A stretch of 33,279 bases of DNA from Candidatus Omnitrophica bacterium CG08_land_8_20_14_0_20_41_16 (GCA_002774445.1 PEYI01000086.1:1-33279), one strand, 5' to 3'. Positions 7,482-14,160 are shown, counted from the stretch's first letter. Numbers and translations are program-made. The notes: generated by a model not told the origin, from the sequence alone.

Positions 7482-7997
7482 TTATTTAGGCGCAATTACA
7501 AAATACATAATCCTGCCATCTAATGAAGGCAGTTTTTCTACTTGTCCATCATTGGCTAAATCCAAAATAAACCTATCTAAGACCTTCCTTCCTAAATCCA
7601 GATGCTCCATCTGCCTGCCGCGGAAGAAAAGGTTAATCTTAACTTTGTCTTTCTTCTTTAAAAAACTTATCACCTGTTTTAGTTTAGTTTCGTAGTCATG
7701 GTCGTCAATATTAGGCTTGAGGCGAATCTCCTTAAGCTTGCCCTGCTTCTGGTGCTTCTTGGCTTCGCGCTCTTTCTTTTCTTCATCGTATTTAAATTTG
7801 CTAAAGTCGATGATGCGGCAAACAGGAGGATCGGCATTAGGAACTACTTCCACCAAGTCTAGTTCATATTGATCAGCTAATTCCAACGCTTTCTGTATGG
7901 CTACTACCCCTAACTGATTAGCGTCCGGGCCAATAAGCCTGACTTGCGGGGTATGAATCCTTTCATTAACACGGATAAACCTTCTTATCACAATCAC
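7482..7997 (-). CDS. infC: Translation initiation factor IF-3
   Basis: IF-3 binds the 30S subunit, prevents subunit joining and proofreads the start codon. The N-domain (VNERIHTPQVRLIGPDANQLGVV) and C-domain (KEIRLKPNIDDHDYETKLKQV, FLKKKDKVKINLFFRGRQM) are complete. No ATG is available at the 5' end. The frame opens with GTG (7997), ATT (7994) and GTG (7991). An AGGA lies seven bases before the ATT and only four before the first GTG, so the ATT may be the true start, which would match the known AUU-based autoregulation of infC. The coordinates use the outermost GTG. It follows thrS by 60 bases. Confidence 0.95.
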   Translation of the reverse strand: MIVIRRFIRVNERIHTPQVRLIGPDANQLGVVAIQKALELADQYELDLVEVVPNADPPVCRIIDFSKFKYDEEKKEREAKKHQKQGKLKEIRLKPNIDDHDYETKLKQVISFLKKKDKVKINLFFRGRQMEHLDLGRKVLDRFILDLANDGQVEKLPSLDGRIMYFVIAPK

Positions 7998-8017
7998 CTA
8001 TTCCTTTCTTGTCTTGG

Positions 8018-8046
8018 TTCGCTAGTTCGCTAGTTCTAAAGTTAGT
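8018..8046. repeat. 8-nt tandem repeat before infC
   Basis: Units gttcgcta, gttcgcta, gttctaaa and a decayed fourth lie in the 60-base thrS-infC spacer. The word belongs to the same family as the arrays at 28512 and 28984. Confidence 0.6.
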
Positions 8047-8057
8047 TGAATAGCGAC

Positions 8058-9866
8058 TCAGCAAATTCTGTTTTCTATCTCTTTATTTATTTGGCCAATA
8101 AACTCCCCCAATGCTTTACTACCTAAATCACCTTGGCCTTTTTTTCTTACCGCAACTGTCCCTGCCTTGGCCTCGCGCTCTCCCACCACCAGACAATACG
8201 GAATTTTGTTTATTTCGGCATTGCGGATTCTTTTGTCCAGCGTTTCATTACGGTCATCAATACCCGCGCGGATTCCGTTTGTATCAAGTTCTTGCTTTAC
8301 TTTCCGGGCGTACTCCAAAACACTCTCTCTAATCGGAATCACTAAAACCTGCTGCGGGGCAAGCCAAAGAGGAAAATCCGCATTGTAATGTTCTATTAAG
8401 GCGCCGATAAAACGCTCTATACTCCCCAATAAAACCCTATGCAGCATTATCGGCTGCCTCTGTTTACCCTCATTATCAATATAAGACAGATTAAACCTTT
8501 TGGGAAGGGCAAAATCGCATTGTATGGTAGCACACTGCCACTTTCTTTTTAAGGCATCTTTTAATTTTATGTCAATTTTCGGGCCATAAAAAGCTCCATC
8601 ACCCTCGTTGATGTCATAAGCTAATCCCTTTTCTTTTAAGGCATCCTCTAACGCCTCAGTCGCCTTCTGCCAATCTTCGTCGGAACCGATCGATTTCTTA
8701 GGCCGCGTGCTTAATTCTATTGCCAGGTCATCAAACCCAAAAACCCTCATTGTATCAAATGCAAAATCTATAATCCCCTCAATCTCGGCGCAAAGCTGTT
8801 GGGGCAAACAAAATATATGCGCATCGTCTTGAGTAAACCCGCGCACGCGCAATAGGCCATGCAAAACCCCCGCCTTTTCACGACGATAGACTGTCCCCAA
8901 TTCAAAGAAACGTATGGGCAAGTCTTTGTAGCTTCTTGTTTTTGATTTGTAAATCAAAATGTGCCCGGGGCAATTCATCGGCTTTAAAACATATTCTCCG
9001 CCGCTATTTTCGGCGGGCCCACCTCCGCCACAAGAATTGGCGGATGCGCCAATATTTATGGCGCAAATGTTTTTGGCGGATTTGTCATCCTCTATTTTAA
9101 AGGTATACATATTCTCTTTATAATAATCGTAGTGCCCGCTGGTTTTCCAAAGGCCAGACTGCATAATATGCGGGGTAATTACCATTTGATATCCGCGCTT
9201 TAAATGCTCTTTCTTTTCATAATCTTCAATAATGCCGCGTAAGATTGCCCCATTAGGATGATAAAAGACTAAACCCGCCCCTGCCTCTTGATGATATATG
9301 TTAAATAGCTCCAAGGCTGGGCCTAACTTACGATGGTCGCGCAACTTCGCTTCTTCCAAATTCTTTAAATGCTCATCCAACTCCTTTTGATTCAGAAAGG
9401 CTGTGCCATAAATTCTCTGCAGCATAGGGTTAGTCTCTATCCCATGCCAGTATGCCCCGGCGACAGAAAGTAATTTAAAGGCCTTAATTTCTCCGGTAGA
9501 TTTAATATGCGGGCCGCGGCATAAATCTGTAAAACTCTTGCCGGTTCTATATATTGAAACTGTTTCTCCGGGAATTTCGTGAATTAATTCTAATTTATAA
9601 TCCTCTTTTAATTTGTTAAACAGAGCCATAGCGTCTTTTTTGGAGAGCTCTTCGCGGGTAAACGGCTCATCCTTTTTAATAATCTCAAACATCTCTTTCT
9701 CTATCTTGGCTAAATCCTCGTCGGTAAACGGACTTTCCTTGTCAAAATCATAATAAAATCCGTCCTCTATGGAGGGGCCGATAGCTAATTTTACCTCCGG
9801 CCAGAGCTCCTTCACCGCCTCTGCCATTACATGCGAACAAGAATGTCTTAAGGTATCTAAATCCAT
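8058..9866 (-). CDS. thrS: Threonyl-tRNA synthetase without TGS domain
   Basis: This enzyme charges tRNA-Thr in the cytoplasm. The protein begins directly in the N2 editing domain (LRHSCSHVMAEAVKELWPEVK, IGPSIEDGFYYDF) and lacks the roughly 60-residue N-terminal TGS domain. The editing motif, catalytic core (YVLKPMNCPGH with the zinc Cys, and TVYRREKAG), LHRVLLGSIERFIGALIEHY and a C-terminal anticodon-binding domain (about 500-600) are all present. Before MNCPGH there is an unusual Gly/Ser/Asn-rich insert (AKNICAINIGASANSCGGGG) that is encoded by three adjacent palindromes (separate entry). The gene heads the infC-rpmI-rplT cluster. Confidence 0.96.
   Translation of the reverse strand: MDLDTLRHSCSHVMAEAVKELWPEVKLAIGPSIEDGFYYDFDKESPFTDEDLAKIEKEMFEIIKKDEPFTREELSKKDAMALFNKLKEDYKLELIHEIPGETVSIYRTGKSFTDLCRGPHIKSTGEIKAFKLLSVAGAYWHGIETNPMLQRIYGTAFLNQKELDEHLKNLEEAKLRDHRKLGPALELFNIYHQEAGAGLVFYHPNGAILRGIIEDYEKKEHLKRGYQMVITPHIMQSGLWKTSGHYDYYKENMYTFKIEDDKSAKNICAINIGASANSCGGGGPAENSGGEYVLKPMNCPGHILIYKSKTRSYKDLPIRFFELGTVYRREKAGVLHGLLRVRGFTQDDAHIFCLPQQLCAEIEGIIDFAFDTMRVFGFDDLAIELSTRPKKSIGSDEDWQKATEALEDALKEKGLAYDINEGDGAFYGPKIDIKLKDALKRKWQCATIQCDFALPKRFNLSYIDNEGKQRQPIMLHRVLLGSIERFIGALIEHYNADFPLWLAPQQVLVIPIRESVLEYARKVKQELDTNGIRAGIDDRNETLDKRIRNAEINKIPYCLVVGEREAKAGTVAVRKKGQGDLGSKALGEFIGQINKEIENRIC
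8998..9065. repeat. In-frame triple-palindrome insert within thrS
   Basis: Three hairpins follow one another: CCGCCG/CGGCGG (8998-9003, 9011-9016), TCCGCC/GGCGGA (9024-9029, 9039-9044) and TGCGCC/GGCGCA (9045-9050, 9060-9065). A further GGCGGA follows at 9075. They encode a Gly/Ala/Asn-rich stretch with no counterpart in ordinary ThrRS, just before the conserved zinc-site motif. Confidence 0.75.
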
Positions 9867-9880
9867 AGTTTTTCTGGTAA

Positions 9881-9965
9881 GGCACTCCGCTCGCTAAACC
9901 GCTTGTCGCGGTTTTTAACGCTCGCTTGAGTGCCATTTGAATTTTTCTTGTCGAAAAATTCAAAT
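9881..9965. repeat. Cruciform-like hairpins between tRNA-Val and thrS
   Basis: GGCACTC (9881-9887) and GAGTGCC (9928-9934) enclose the hairpin AAACCGC-TTGTC-GCGGTTT (9896-9914). Immediately after is a perfect 13-base stem (9935-9947 with 9953-9965) that also has the loop TTGTC and ends on the discriminator base of tRNA-Val. No T-run follows, so neither hairpin looks like a simple terminator. Confidence 0.7.
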
Positions 9966-10038
9966 GGGCCCAAGAGGATTTGAACCTCTGGCCTTTGCGA
10001 TGTCAACGCAACGCTCTAACCAACTGAGCTATGAGCCC
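9965..10038 (-). tRNA. tRNA-Val (anticodon GAC)
   Basis: The acceptor strands GGGCTCA and TGGGCCC pair with one G-U. The D arm (GCTCAGTTGGTTAGAGC), the anticodon arm TTGCG-TTGACAT-CGCAA and a standard T arm (AGAGGTTCAAATCCTCT) are present. The discriminator is A and CCA is not encoded. Confidence 0.93.
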
Positions 10039-10079
10039 GCATTATCTCTTCGTATTCGCTCATAGCGACTGTCAACCAA

Positions 10080-10163
10080 TCCCGACGACCTCGCTTTTGC
10101 TCGGTGTCGGGACCCCGACCTCCGACGTTTTTGGTCGGAGCGTCGGGGCTGAGCTATGAGCCC
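10080..10163 (-). repeat. tRNA 5' fragment joined to tandem GTCGGG palindromes
   Basis: Bases 10149-10163 repeat exactly the first 15 bases of the neighbouring tRNA-Val. Where the tRNA should continue there are two abutting palindromes instead: CCCCGAC...GTCGGGG (10113-10119, 10142-10148), with an inner TCCGAC/GTCGGA, and TCCCGAC...GTCGGGA (10080-10086, 10106-10112). No other part of a tRNA can be recognised. Confidence 0.75.
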
Positions 10164-10172
10164 AAATTTTTT

Positions 10173-10274
10173 GTTCGCTTTGCTCATAGCGAACACCTTT
10201 TGCCAACGACGAGCAGCGCAAACGCGCTGCGAGGAATCTCACCGCTTTTTTTGGCGGGACTGAGCTAAGCGCCC
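10173..10274 (-). repeat. Second tRNA 5' fragment with hairpins
   Basis: Bases 10260-10274 give, on the minus strand, GGGCGCTTAGCTCAG, a variant of the same 15-base tRNA 5' end. It is again followed directly by hairpins: CCGC/GCGG (10242-10257), GCAGCGC/GCGCTGC (10213-10230) and GTTCGCT/AGCGAAC (10173-10194). The rest of a tRNA is absent. Confidence 0.65.
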
Positions 10275-10287
10275 GCTTATTTTAAAG

Positions 10288-10370
10288 TGGGCAAGGAGGG
10301 AGTCGGACCCTCATGACCTTGCGGCCAATAGATTTTAAGTCTATCGTGTAAACCATTCCACCACTTGCCC
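10288..10370 (-). tRNA. tRNA-Leu (anticodon UAA)
   Basis: This class II tRNA has acceptor GGGCAAG/CTTGCCC, anticodon arm ATAGA-CTTAAAA-TCTAT and a long variable arm (TGGCCGCAAGGTCA). The T arm is GAGGGTCCGACTCCCTC. The gene is uninterrupted, with no intron in the UAA anticodon loop. CCA is not encoded. Confidence 0.94.
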
Positions 10371-10383
10371 AATATTTTTACAA

Positions 10384-11043
10384 TTACCCGTAAACCGTTT
10401 TACTTTGATTCCAACCCTGATACGAAACTAAACATTCCTGAGCCAATTTTATTTTCCTATTCAACCCAAGGCAATCCTTATAGTAGCATCGCCTAGCAAT
10501 TTCTCTTGCTGCCATCTTGCCATATTTTAATATCCACTGGCTTTTACTCTGCTTGTAAAGCTTTCCTCTAATTTTCAATAAAGACTCGATTATGTTTTTA
10601 AGCCACCTAATAAATTTTGGAGAACCGGAATAAATTCTGATACTCCACTGCTCTCCATCATTAGATGGATGAATCCACTTTCGTATACATCCATCCCCAT
10701 CAATTAAACCTCGTAAAAAATCACTAAAAAATTGGCTTGGCACTTTAATATCTTTTAAAATTAATGATTTGTTCGGCATAAGTCCAATCAATAAAAGAAA
10801 ATCGTAAAATCCTTTATTCGCAATTTGAATACGATACGCTTGCTTAGGGGTGTTTTTGTTCTTGGCGCACACTCGACTTGCAAGCCCCATACGATCTTTT
10901 ATTAGCTGCAAAAAGTCTTGATCTTTGGCGGTTATATCTACATGCCTACCGTCCTTACATAAGCACCCATCGCTGGTAATCAATCCTACCAAATACCAAA
11001 GATTTACTCCGGCAATATTTAAATCTTTTCTTATATTCGGCAT
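10384..11043 (-). CDS. Free-standing LAGLIDADG homing endonuclease
   Basis: This 219-residue protein has the two motifs of a double-motif LAGLIDADG endonuclease: LVGLITSDGCL (about residue 18) and FLRGLIDGDGCI (about 108). Both keep the acidic residue of the metal site. The spacing of about 90 residues and the C-terminal helical region are normal for the family, so the gene looks intact. It lies between tRNA-Cys and tRNA-Leu on the same strand and starts 12 bases after a strongly structured segment. It is neither inside an intein nor in a recognisable intron. It may be an invader of the tRNA spacer or the surviving gene of a lost group I intron. I see no clear ribosome-binding site. Confidence 0.88.
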   Translation of the reverse strand: MPNIRKDLNIAGVNLWYLVGLITSDGCLCKDGRHVDITAKDQDFLQLIKDRMGLASRVCAKNKNTPKQAYRIQIANKGFYDFLLLIGLMPNKSLILKDIKVPSQFFSDFLRGLIDGDGCIRKWIHPSNDGEQWSIRIYSGSPKFIRWLKNIIESLLKIRGKLYKQSKSQWILKYGKMAAREIARRCYYKDCLGLNRKIKLAQECLVSYQGWNQSKTVYG

Positions 11044-11055
11044 TTAATTTTCAAG

Positions 11056-11164
11056 GCGTGGACCGGACTCTCCCGACGTTCGCCTCCGTCTCAGTCGGGA
11101 CCGGTATATAACTGTTTTATCCCGCATCGCCTTCGTAAGTAGCTGGATGCGAGACAGACCACGC
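11056..11164 (-). repeat. Structured multi-branch element before the LAGLIDADG gene
   Basis: A closing stem GCGTGG/CCACGC (11056-11061, 11159-11164) contains two long hairpins: TCCCGAC/GTCGGGA (11071-11077, 11094-11100) and a 9-base stem TCCCGCATC/GATGCGAGA with one G-U (11120-11128, 11146-11154). On the minus strand it follows tRNA-Cys and ends just before the endonuclease start. The nature is unknown. It shares the GTCGGGA core with other repeats here. Confidence 0.6.
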
Positions 11165-11176
11165 TTATTTTATCAA

Positions 11177-11248
11177 AGGCGCGGGTGGGATTTGCACCCA
11201 CGCATAATGGTTTTGCAGACCACTGCCTTTCTACTTGGCTACCGCGCC
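11177..11248 (-). tRNA. tRNA-Cys (anticodon GCA)
   Basis: The acceptor is GGCGCGG/CCGCGCC with discriminator U, as expected for tRNA-Cys. The anticodon loop is CTGCAAA, and the T arm is GTGGGTGCAAATCCCAC. It begins only five bases after the coaC stop codon. Confidence 0.93.
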
Positions 11249-11253
11249 ATTTG

Positions 11254-11790
11254 TCAAATATTCTTCTTTACCTCTTTGATTATCTCCTCAACTTCAGCCA
11301 AACAGCCAATACCCATATCGCCACAAGCAAGCCTGCCCTCTTTAGGCCCGATAAACCTATAACCCAATCTTTTAAGCTTGGCAATATTCTCTTGGGTAAT
11401 TTTATTTTTATACATATTCTCGTTCATCGCCGGAGCAATCAAAACTGGCGCCTTGGTTGCAAGGATAATGCAGGTCAATAAATCATCACAGGTGCCTGCG
11501 GCTATTTTAGCGATTATATTCGCTGTTGCCGGGGCAATTAAAATCAAATTTGCCTCCTTGGCTAAGGATATATGCTCTATCCCCCAGGCCCGCGGAGTAT
11601 CAAAAAGGCCGCGGTAGACCTTATCTCCGGAAAGACTCTGAAAAACTATTGGCCTGATAAGCTCCTCTGCCTCCTTAGTCATCACGACAGAGACAGAAAA
11701 CCCCCGTTCTTTTAAACGGCGCAGGATATCGCAAGATTTATAAATAGCGATACTCGCGGTTACCCCTAAAATAATATTTTTCTTTGCCAT
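11254..11790 (-). CDS. coaC: Phosphopantothenoylcysteine decarboxylase (single-domain CoaC)
   Basis: This flavoprotein decarboxylates 4'-phosphopantothenoylcysteine in coenzyme A synthesis. The start MAKKNIILGVTASIAIYKSC, the FMN-binding APATANIIAKIAAG, the substrate clamp PAMNENMY and the closing loop GRLACGDMGIGC are all present. At 178 residues it is only the CoaC half. Most bacteria fuse it to the CoaB synthetase in a protein of about 400 residues. No CoaB follows: tRNA-Cys begins five bases after the stop. CoaB may be a separate gene elsewhere, as in streptococci. It sits after gmk and rpoZ, the common gmk-rpoZ-coaBC order. Confidence 0.92.
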   Translation of the reverse strand: MAKKNIILGVTASIAIYKSCDILRRLKERGFSVSVVMTKEAEELIRPIVFQSLSGDKVYRGLFDTPRAWGIEHISLAKEANLILIAPATANIIAKIAAGTCDDLLTCIILATKAPVLIAPAMNENMYKNKITQENIAKLKRLGYRFIGPKEGRLACGDMGIGCLAEVEEIIKEVKKNI

Positions 11791-11816
11791 GTTCGATTCT
11801 TTATTCCGTAGGGCAA

Positions 11817-11849
11817 CCCCGTGGTCCGCCGCAGGCGGATTTTACGGGG
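11817..11849. repeat. Nested palindrome between rpoZ and coaC
   Basis: CCCCGT (11817-11822) and ACGGGG (11844-11849) enclose TCCGCC-gca-GGCGGA (11825-11839). The adjoining ccgtagggca matches sequence at the end of the palindrome at 18166-18255. There is no T-run. Confidence 0.65.
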
Positions 11850-11860
11850 CGCAACTTCAT

Positions 11861-12070
11861 TTATTTTTTCTGCTTGATCTTCTTCGCCTGGATTCTCCCG
11901 GCGGCAATTTCATACAAGGCTACCGTAGAAGGCTTAATATCAGCACTAACATCCACAAGCCTTGGCTGGCCTTCGGCAATCTCAAGCGCTCTTTTTGCCG
12001 CCAGATTTACCAATTTATAAATTGAACTTTCGCTCTGCCGCAACAACTTTTCTCTCTCTACATAACCCAT
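11861..12070 (-). CDS. rpoZ: RNA polymerase omega subunit
   Basis: This is the small assembly subunit of RNA polymerase. The conserved IYKLVNLAAKRALEIAEGQP segment, followed by KPSTVALYEIAAGRI and a Lys-rich tail, identifies it. I start at the ATG at 12070 (69 residues). A GTG three codons upstream (12079) is in frame but lies on top of the likely ribosome-binding site. It follows gmk after 16 bases. Confidence 0.9.
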   Translation of the reverse strand: MGYVEREKLLRQSESSIYKLVNLAAKRALEIAEGQPRLVDVSADIKPSTVALYEIAAGRIQAKKIKQKK

Positions 12071-12086
12071 AAATCGCACCCCGCTC

Positions 12087-12683
12087 TTATCTATTGGAGC
12101 CCCGCCGGGCTAAAACCCAAGGCCCCTTCTCCCTTAATATAATATCCTTCAACTTTTTTACCGCCCGGCCTAAATTTATGTTTCTTAAGGTATAGTCGCA
12201 TTGGGATGAATTCTTAAGCTCTTCCCTCGCGAGTTTTAAGCGCCTTAAAATTTCTTCCTGATTAGTGCTGAGAGAACGGCCTTCTATCCTCTTGCGCAAC
12301 TCTTTTACCGACGGAGGAATAATAAGAATGACTACTGTATCCTTAGGGTAAAGTTTTTTTATCCTCAGCGCGCCCTTAAAATCCAAACACAATATTATAT
12401 TCTTACCCTTAAAAAGGTTAGCCTCAAAAGAATCCTTTTTAGTGCCATAATAATAACCTAAGTACTTTGTCCATTCAAGGATTTTCTTGGCTCTTTTAAG
12501 CCTGAGAAATTCCTTTTCGCTTATAAAAAAGTAGTCCTTCCCCTGCCGCTCGCCCAATCGCTTAGGGCGGGTAGACAAAGAAATAGATTTGACAAATTTC
12601 TTTTTAAGCAATCCATCTTTAAGAACCAGTTCGCGTAAGGTTGTTTTACCGGAACCCGAAGGCCCGGAGAGGACAAAAATCAT
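12087..12683 (-). CDS. gmk: Guanylate kinase
   Basis: This enzyme phosphorylates GMP to GDP with ATP. The P-loop is at the N-terminus (MIFVLSGPSGSGKTTLREL), followed by the GMP-binding SLSTRPKRLGERQGKDYFFIS and the lid segment with LIIPPSVKELRKRI. The 198 residues are normal. The ATG overlaps the yicC stop by four bases, and the same gene pair is found in many bacteria. Confidence 0.96.
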   Translation of the reverse strand: MIFVLSGPSGSGKTTLRELVLKDGLLKKKFVKSISLSTRPKRLGERQGKDYFFISEKEFLRLKRAKKILEWTKYLGYYYGTKKDSFEANLFKGKNIILCLDFKGALRIKKLYPKDTVVILIIPPSVKELRKRIEGRSLSTNQEEILRRLKLAREELKNSSQCDYTLRNINLGRAVKKLKDIILREKGPWVLARRGSNR

Positions 12684-13507
12684 TCTATATTCAGCGCCTG
12701 TTCCCGAATCTTTTCAATTAAGCTTTTAATCTTAAGCACTTGAGCAGATACCATCACATCAAACGTCTTGGCTGCCAGAGTATTCGCCTCGCGCTGCATC
12801 TCTTGAGCGATAAAATCAAGTTCTTTGCCTATGGAACCGTCCGCATTAATTTTATTCTTAAAATTACGCAGATGAAAGACTAACCTATCTATCTCTTCGG
12901 TTGTGTCCGTGTCTTTTAAAAATACCGCGCGTTCTTCATCATTATCAAATGCCTTCAATTTATTTTTAATTGCTATTTTAAGCCGCAACTTTATATTTAA
13001 TAACCTCTCTTTAAGTTCATCTGCCTGTTTCTTTAAATAACCCTTCAGGGCGATCCCTTCTTTTCCGCGCGCCTTGACCAGGTTGTTAACGGCAGTATCC
13101 AAAGCTGTCTTTAACTTCGGCCAGAGGCCTTCCGGGGAAACCCTCTCTTCTTGGAGCGTCAACACCCCTGGCAAGTTTATCAGGGTATTAAAATCCAGGC
13201 TATCCTTAAGCTTGAGTTCGTTTTTAACGCTATTTATTTTCTCTATATATTTCTTGAGGAGTGTTTTATTTATAAAGGCCTCCCCTGCCCTTTTGCCGCT
13301 TATATTCACCGCGCAGGTAACTCTGCCCCTTTTAATCTTAGACTCAATGGTTTTCTTAACTTTATCTTCGAGAGAGAGTAAACCATTAGGCAGATGCAGA
13401 GCCGTGTCTAAAAATTTGTGATTTGTGCTTCTTAACTCTACTGATATTTTGCCCTGCTCAAAAGCCCCTACTTCACAACTACCAAAACCAGTCATACTTT
13501 TAATCAT
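12680..13507 (-). CDS. yicC: YicC/YloC-family endoribonuclease
   Basis: MIKSMTGFGSCEV at the N-terminus, SVELRSTNHKFLD and the C-terminal GKELDFIAQEMQREANTLAAK are signatures of the YicC family, whose members act as RNases. The Lys-rich middle is helical. The length is 275. AAAGGA lies upstream of the start. It overlaps gmk by four bases and follows ndk by 12 bases, so ndk-yicC-gmk-rpoZ-coaC is probably one operon. Confidence 0.93.
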   Translation of the reverse strand: MIKSMTGFGSCEVGAFEQGKISVELRSTNHKFLDTALHLPNGLLSLEDKVKKTIESKIKRGRVTCAVNISGKRAGEAFINKTLLKKYIEKINSVKNELKLKDSLDFNTLINLPGVLTLQEERVSPEGLWPKLKTALDTAVNNLVKARGKEGIALKGYLKKQADELKERLLNIKLRLKIAIKNKLKAFDNDEERAVFLKDTDTTEEIDRLVFHLRNFKNKINADGSIGKELDFIAQEMQREANTLAAKTFDVMVSAQVLKIKSLIEKIREQALNIE

Positions 13508-13519
13508 TAGTTATCCTTT

Positions 13520-14023
13520 CTAAGCCCAAACCTTTCTCTTTTTTTCTTTATCTATAACCTCTTTGCAAGGATATAATTCAACGATTATCTCATCAGGCTG
13601 AAACCATAGCTTAATTTCCCTTTCTGCGTCGGGCCCGTCCGACGATACATGAATAACATTTTCATAGACTCCGGACGTAGTGATACGCCCGTAAGACCCG
13701 CGTATGGAAGTCGGGTCTGCCTCTTCGGGGTTTGTCGCTCCGGCGAGTTGGCGGCATTTCTTAATCGCTTCCTCACCCCAATAAATCAAAGCCATAACTT
13801 TTTTGCGGTTATGCAATTCACCCCGAAGGTATTTAATGATTTCGCCGAAAAAAGGCCTATCCTTAAGATGACGGTAGTGCTCCTCGGCCAGCTCTTTGGA
13901 TACACGCACCATCTTAGCCGCAACGATTTCAAGCTTAGTTTCAGATAGGCGCGTAAGAATATTGCCGGTTAATGACTTTTTAAGCCCGTCAGGTTTAATA
14001 AGAATTAACGCTGCCTGATTCAT
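13520..14023 (-). CDS. ndk: Nucleoside diphosphate kinase
   Basis: This enzyme transfers the terminal phosphate between nucleoside triphosphates and diphosphates through a phospho-histidine. The start MNQAALILIKPDGLKKSL and the active-site NVIHVSSDGPDAEREI, with the catalytic His, are clear. SYGRITTSGVYENV replaces the usual RGD/F region. At 167 residues it is slightly long because of a Lys-rich tail (EVIDKEKKRKVWA). The frame stays open six codons upstream (MEVSNG), but those are the end of an inserted palindromic repeat that supplies GGAGG before the ATG at 14023. The same artefact precedes the second trkA. Confidence 0.94.
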   Translation of the reverse strand: MNQAALILIKPDGLKKSLTGNILTRLSETKLEIVAAKMVRVSKELAEEHYRHLKDRPFFGEIIKYLRGELHNRKKVMALIYWGEEAIKKCRQLAGATNPEEADPTSIRGSYGRITTSGVYENVIHVSSDGPDAEREIKLWFQPDEIIVELYPCKEVIDKEKKRKVWA

Positions 14024-14104
14024 CCCGTTAGAAACCTCCAATCATTCCCGCTATGAATCTCTAAATATTCCCGTTACACAATAGTTTCTAACGGGATTCA
14101 TCCC
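14017..14104 (-). repeat. Palindromic element carrying a Shine-Dalgarno, at the ndk start codon
   Basis: Direct repeats GATTCATCCC (14017-14026 and 14095-14104) contain the ndk start codon on the coding strand (GGGATGAATC). Between them are the perfect inverted repeats CCCGTTAGAAAC and GTTTCTAACGGG, 46 bases apart on the coding strand, and two tandem units of about 24 bases. The second unit ends in ATTGGAGG, the ribosome-binding site of ndk. The copy at 6023-6083 has one unit and a matching swapped base pair in the stem. Confidence 0.75.
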
Positions 14105-14160
14105 GCACCTTCCTTCATTTATTATCCCACTCCCTTAAAGATGTTAAATCATGATCCTAA

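Noticed and set aside
7183-7695. 170-codon plus-strand frame
   Set aside because: It is antisense to rpmI and infC, which are certain genes. Its composition reflects their complement.
9748-9963. Minus-strand frame over the thrS start
   Set aside because: It overlaps thrS in another frame and is largely made of hairpin sequence. No family resemblance.
10288-10370. Group I intron in tRNA-Leu(UAA)
   Set aside because: This tRNA is a classic intron host and a LAGLIDADG gene is adjacent, but its anticodon loop is uninterrupted and the gene folds completely.
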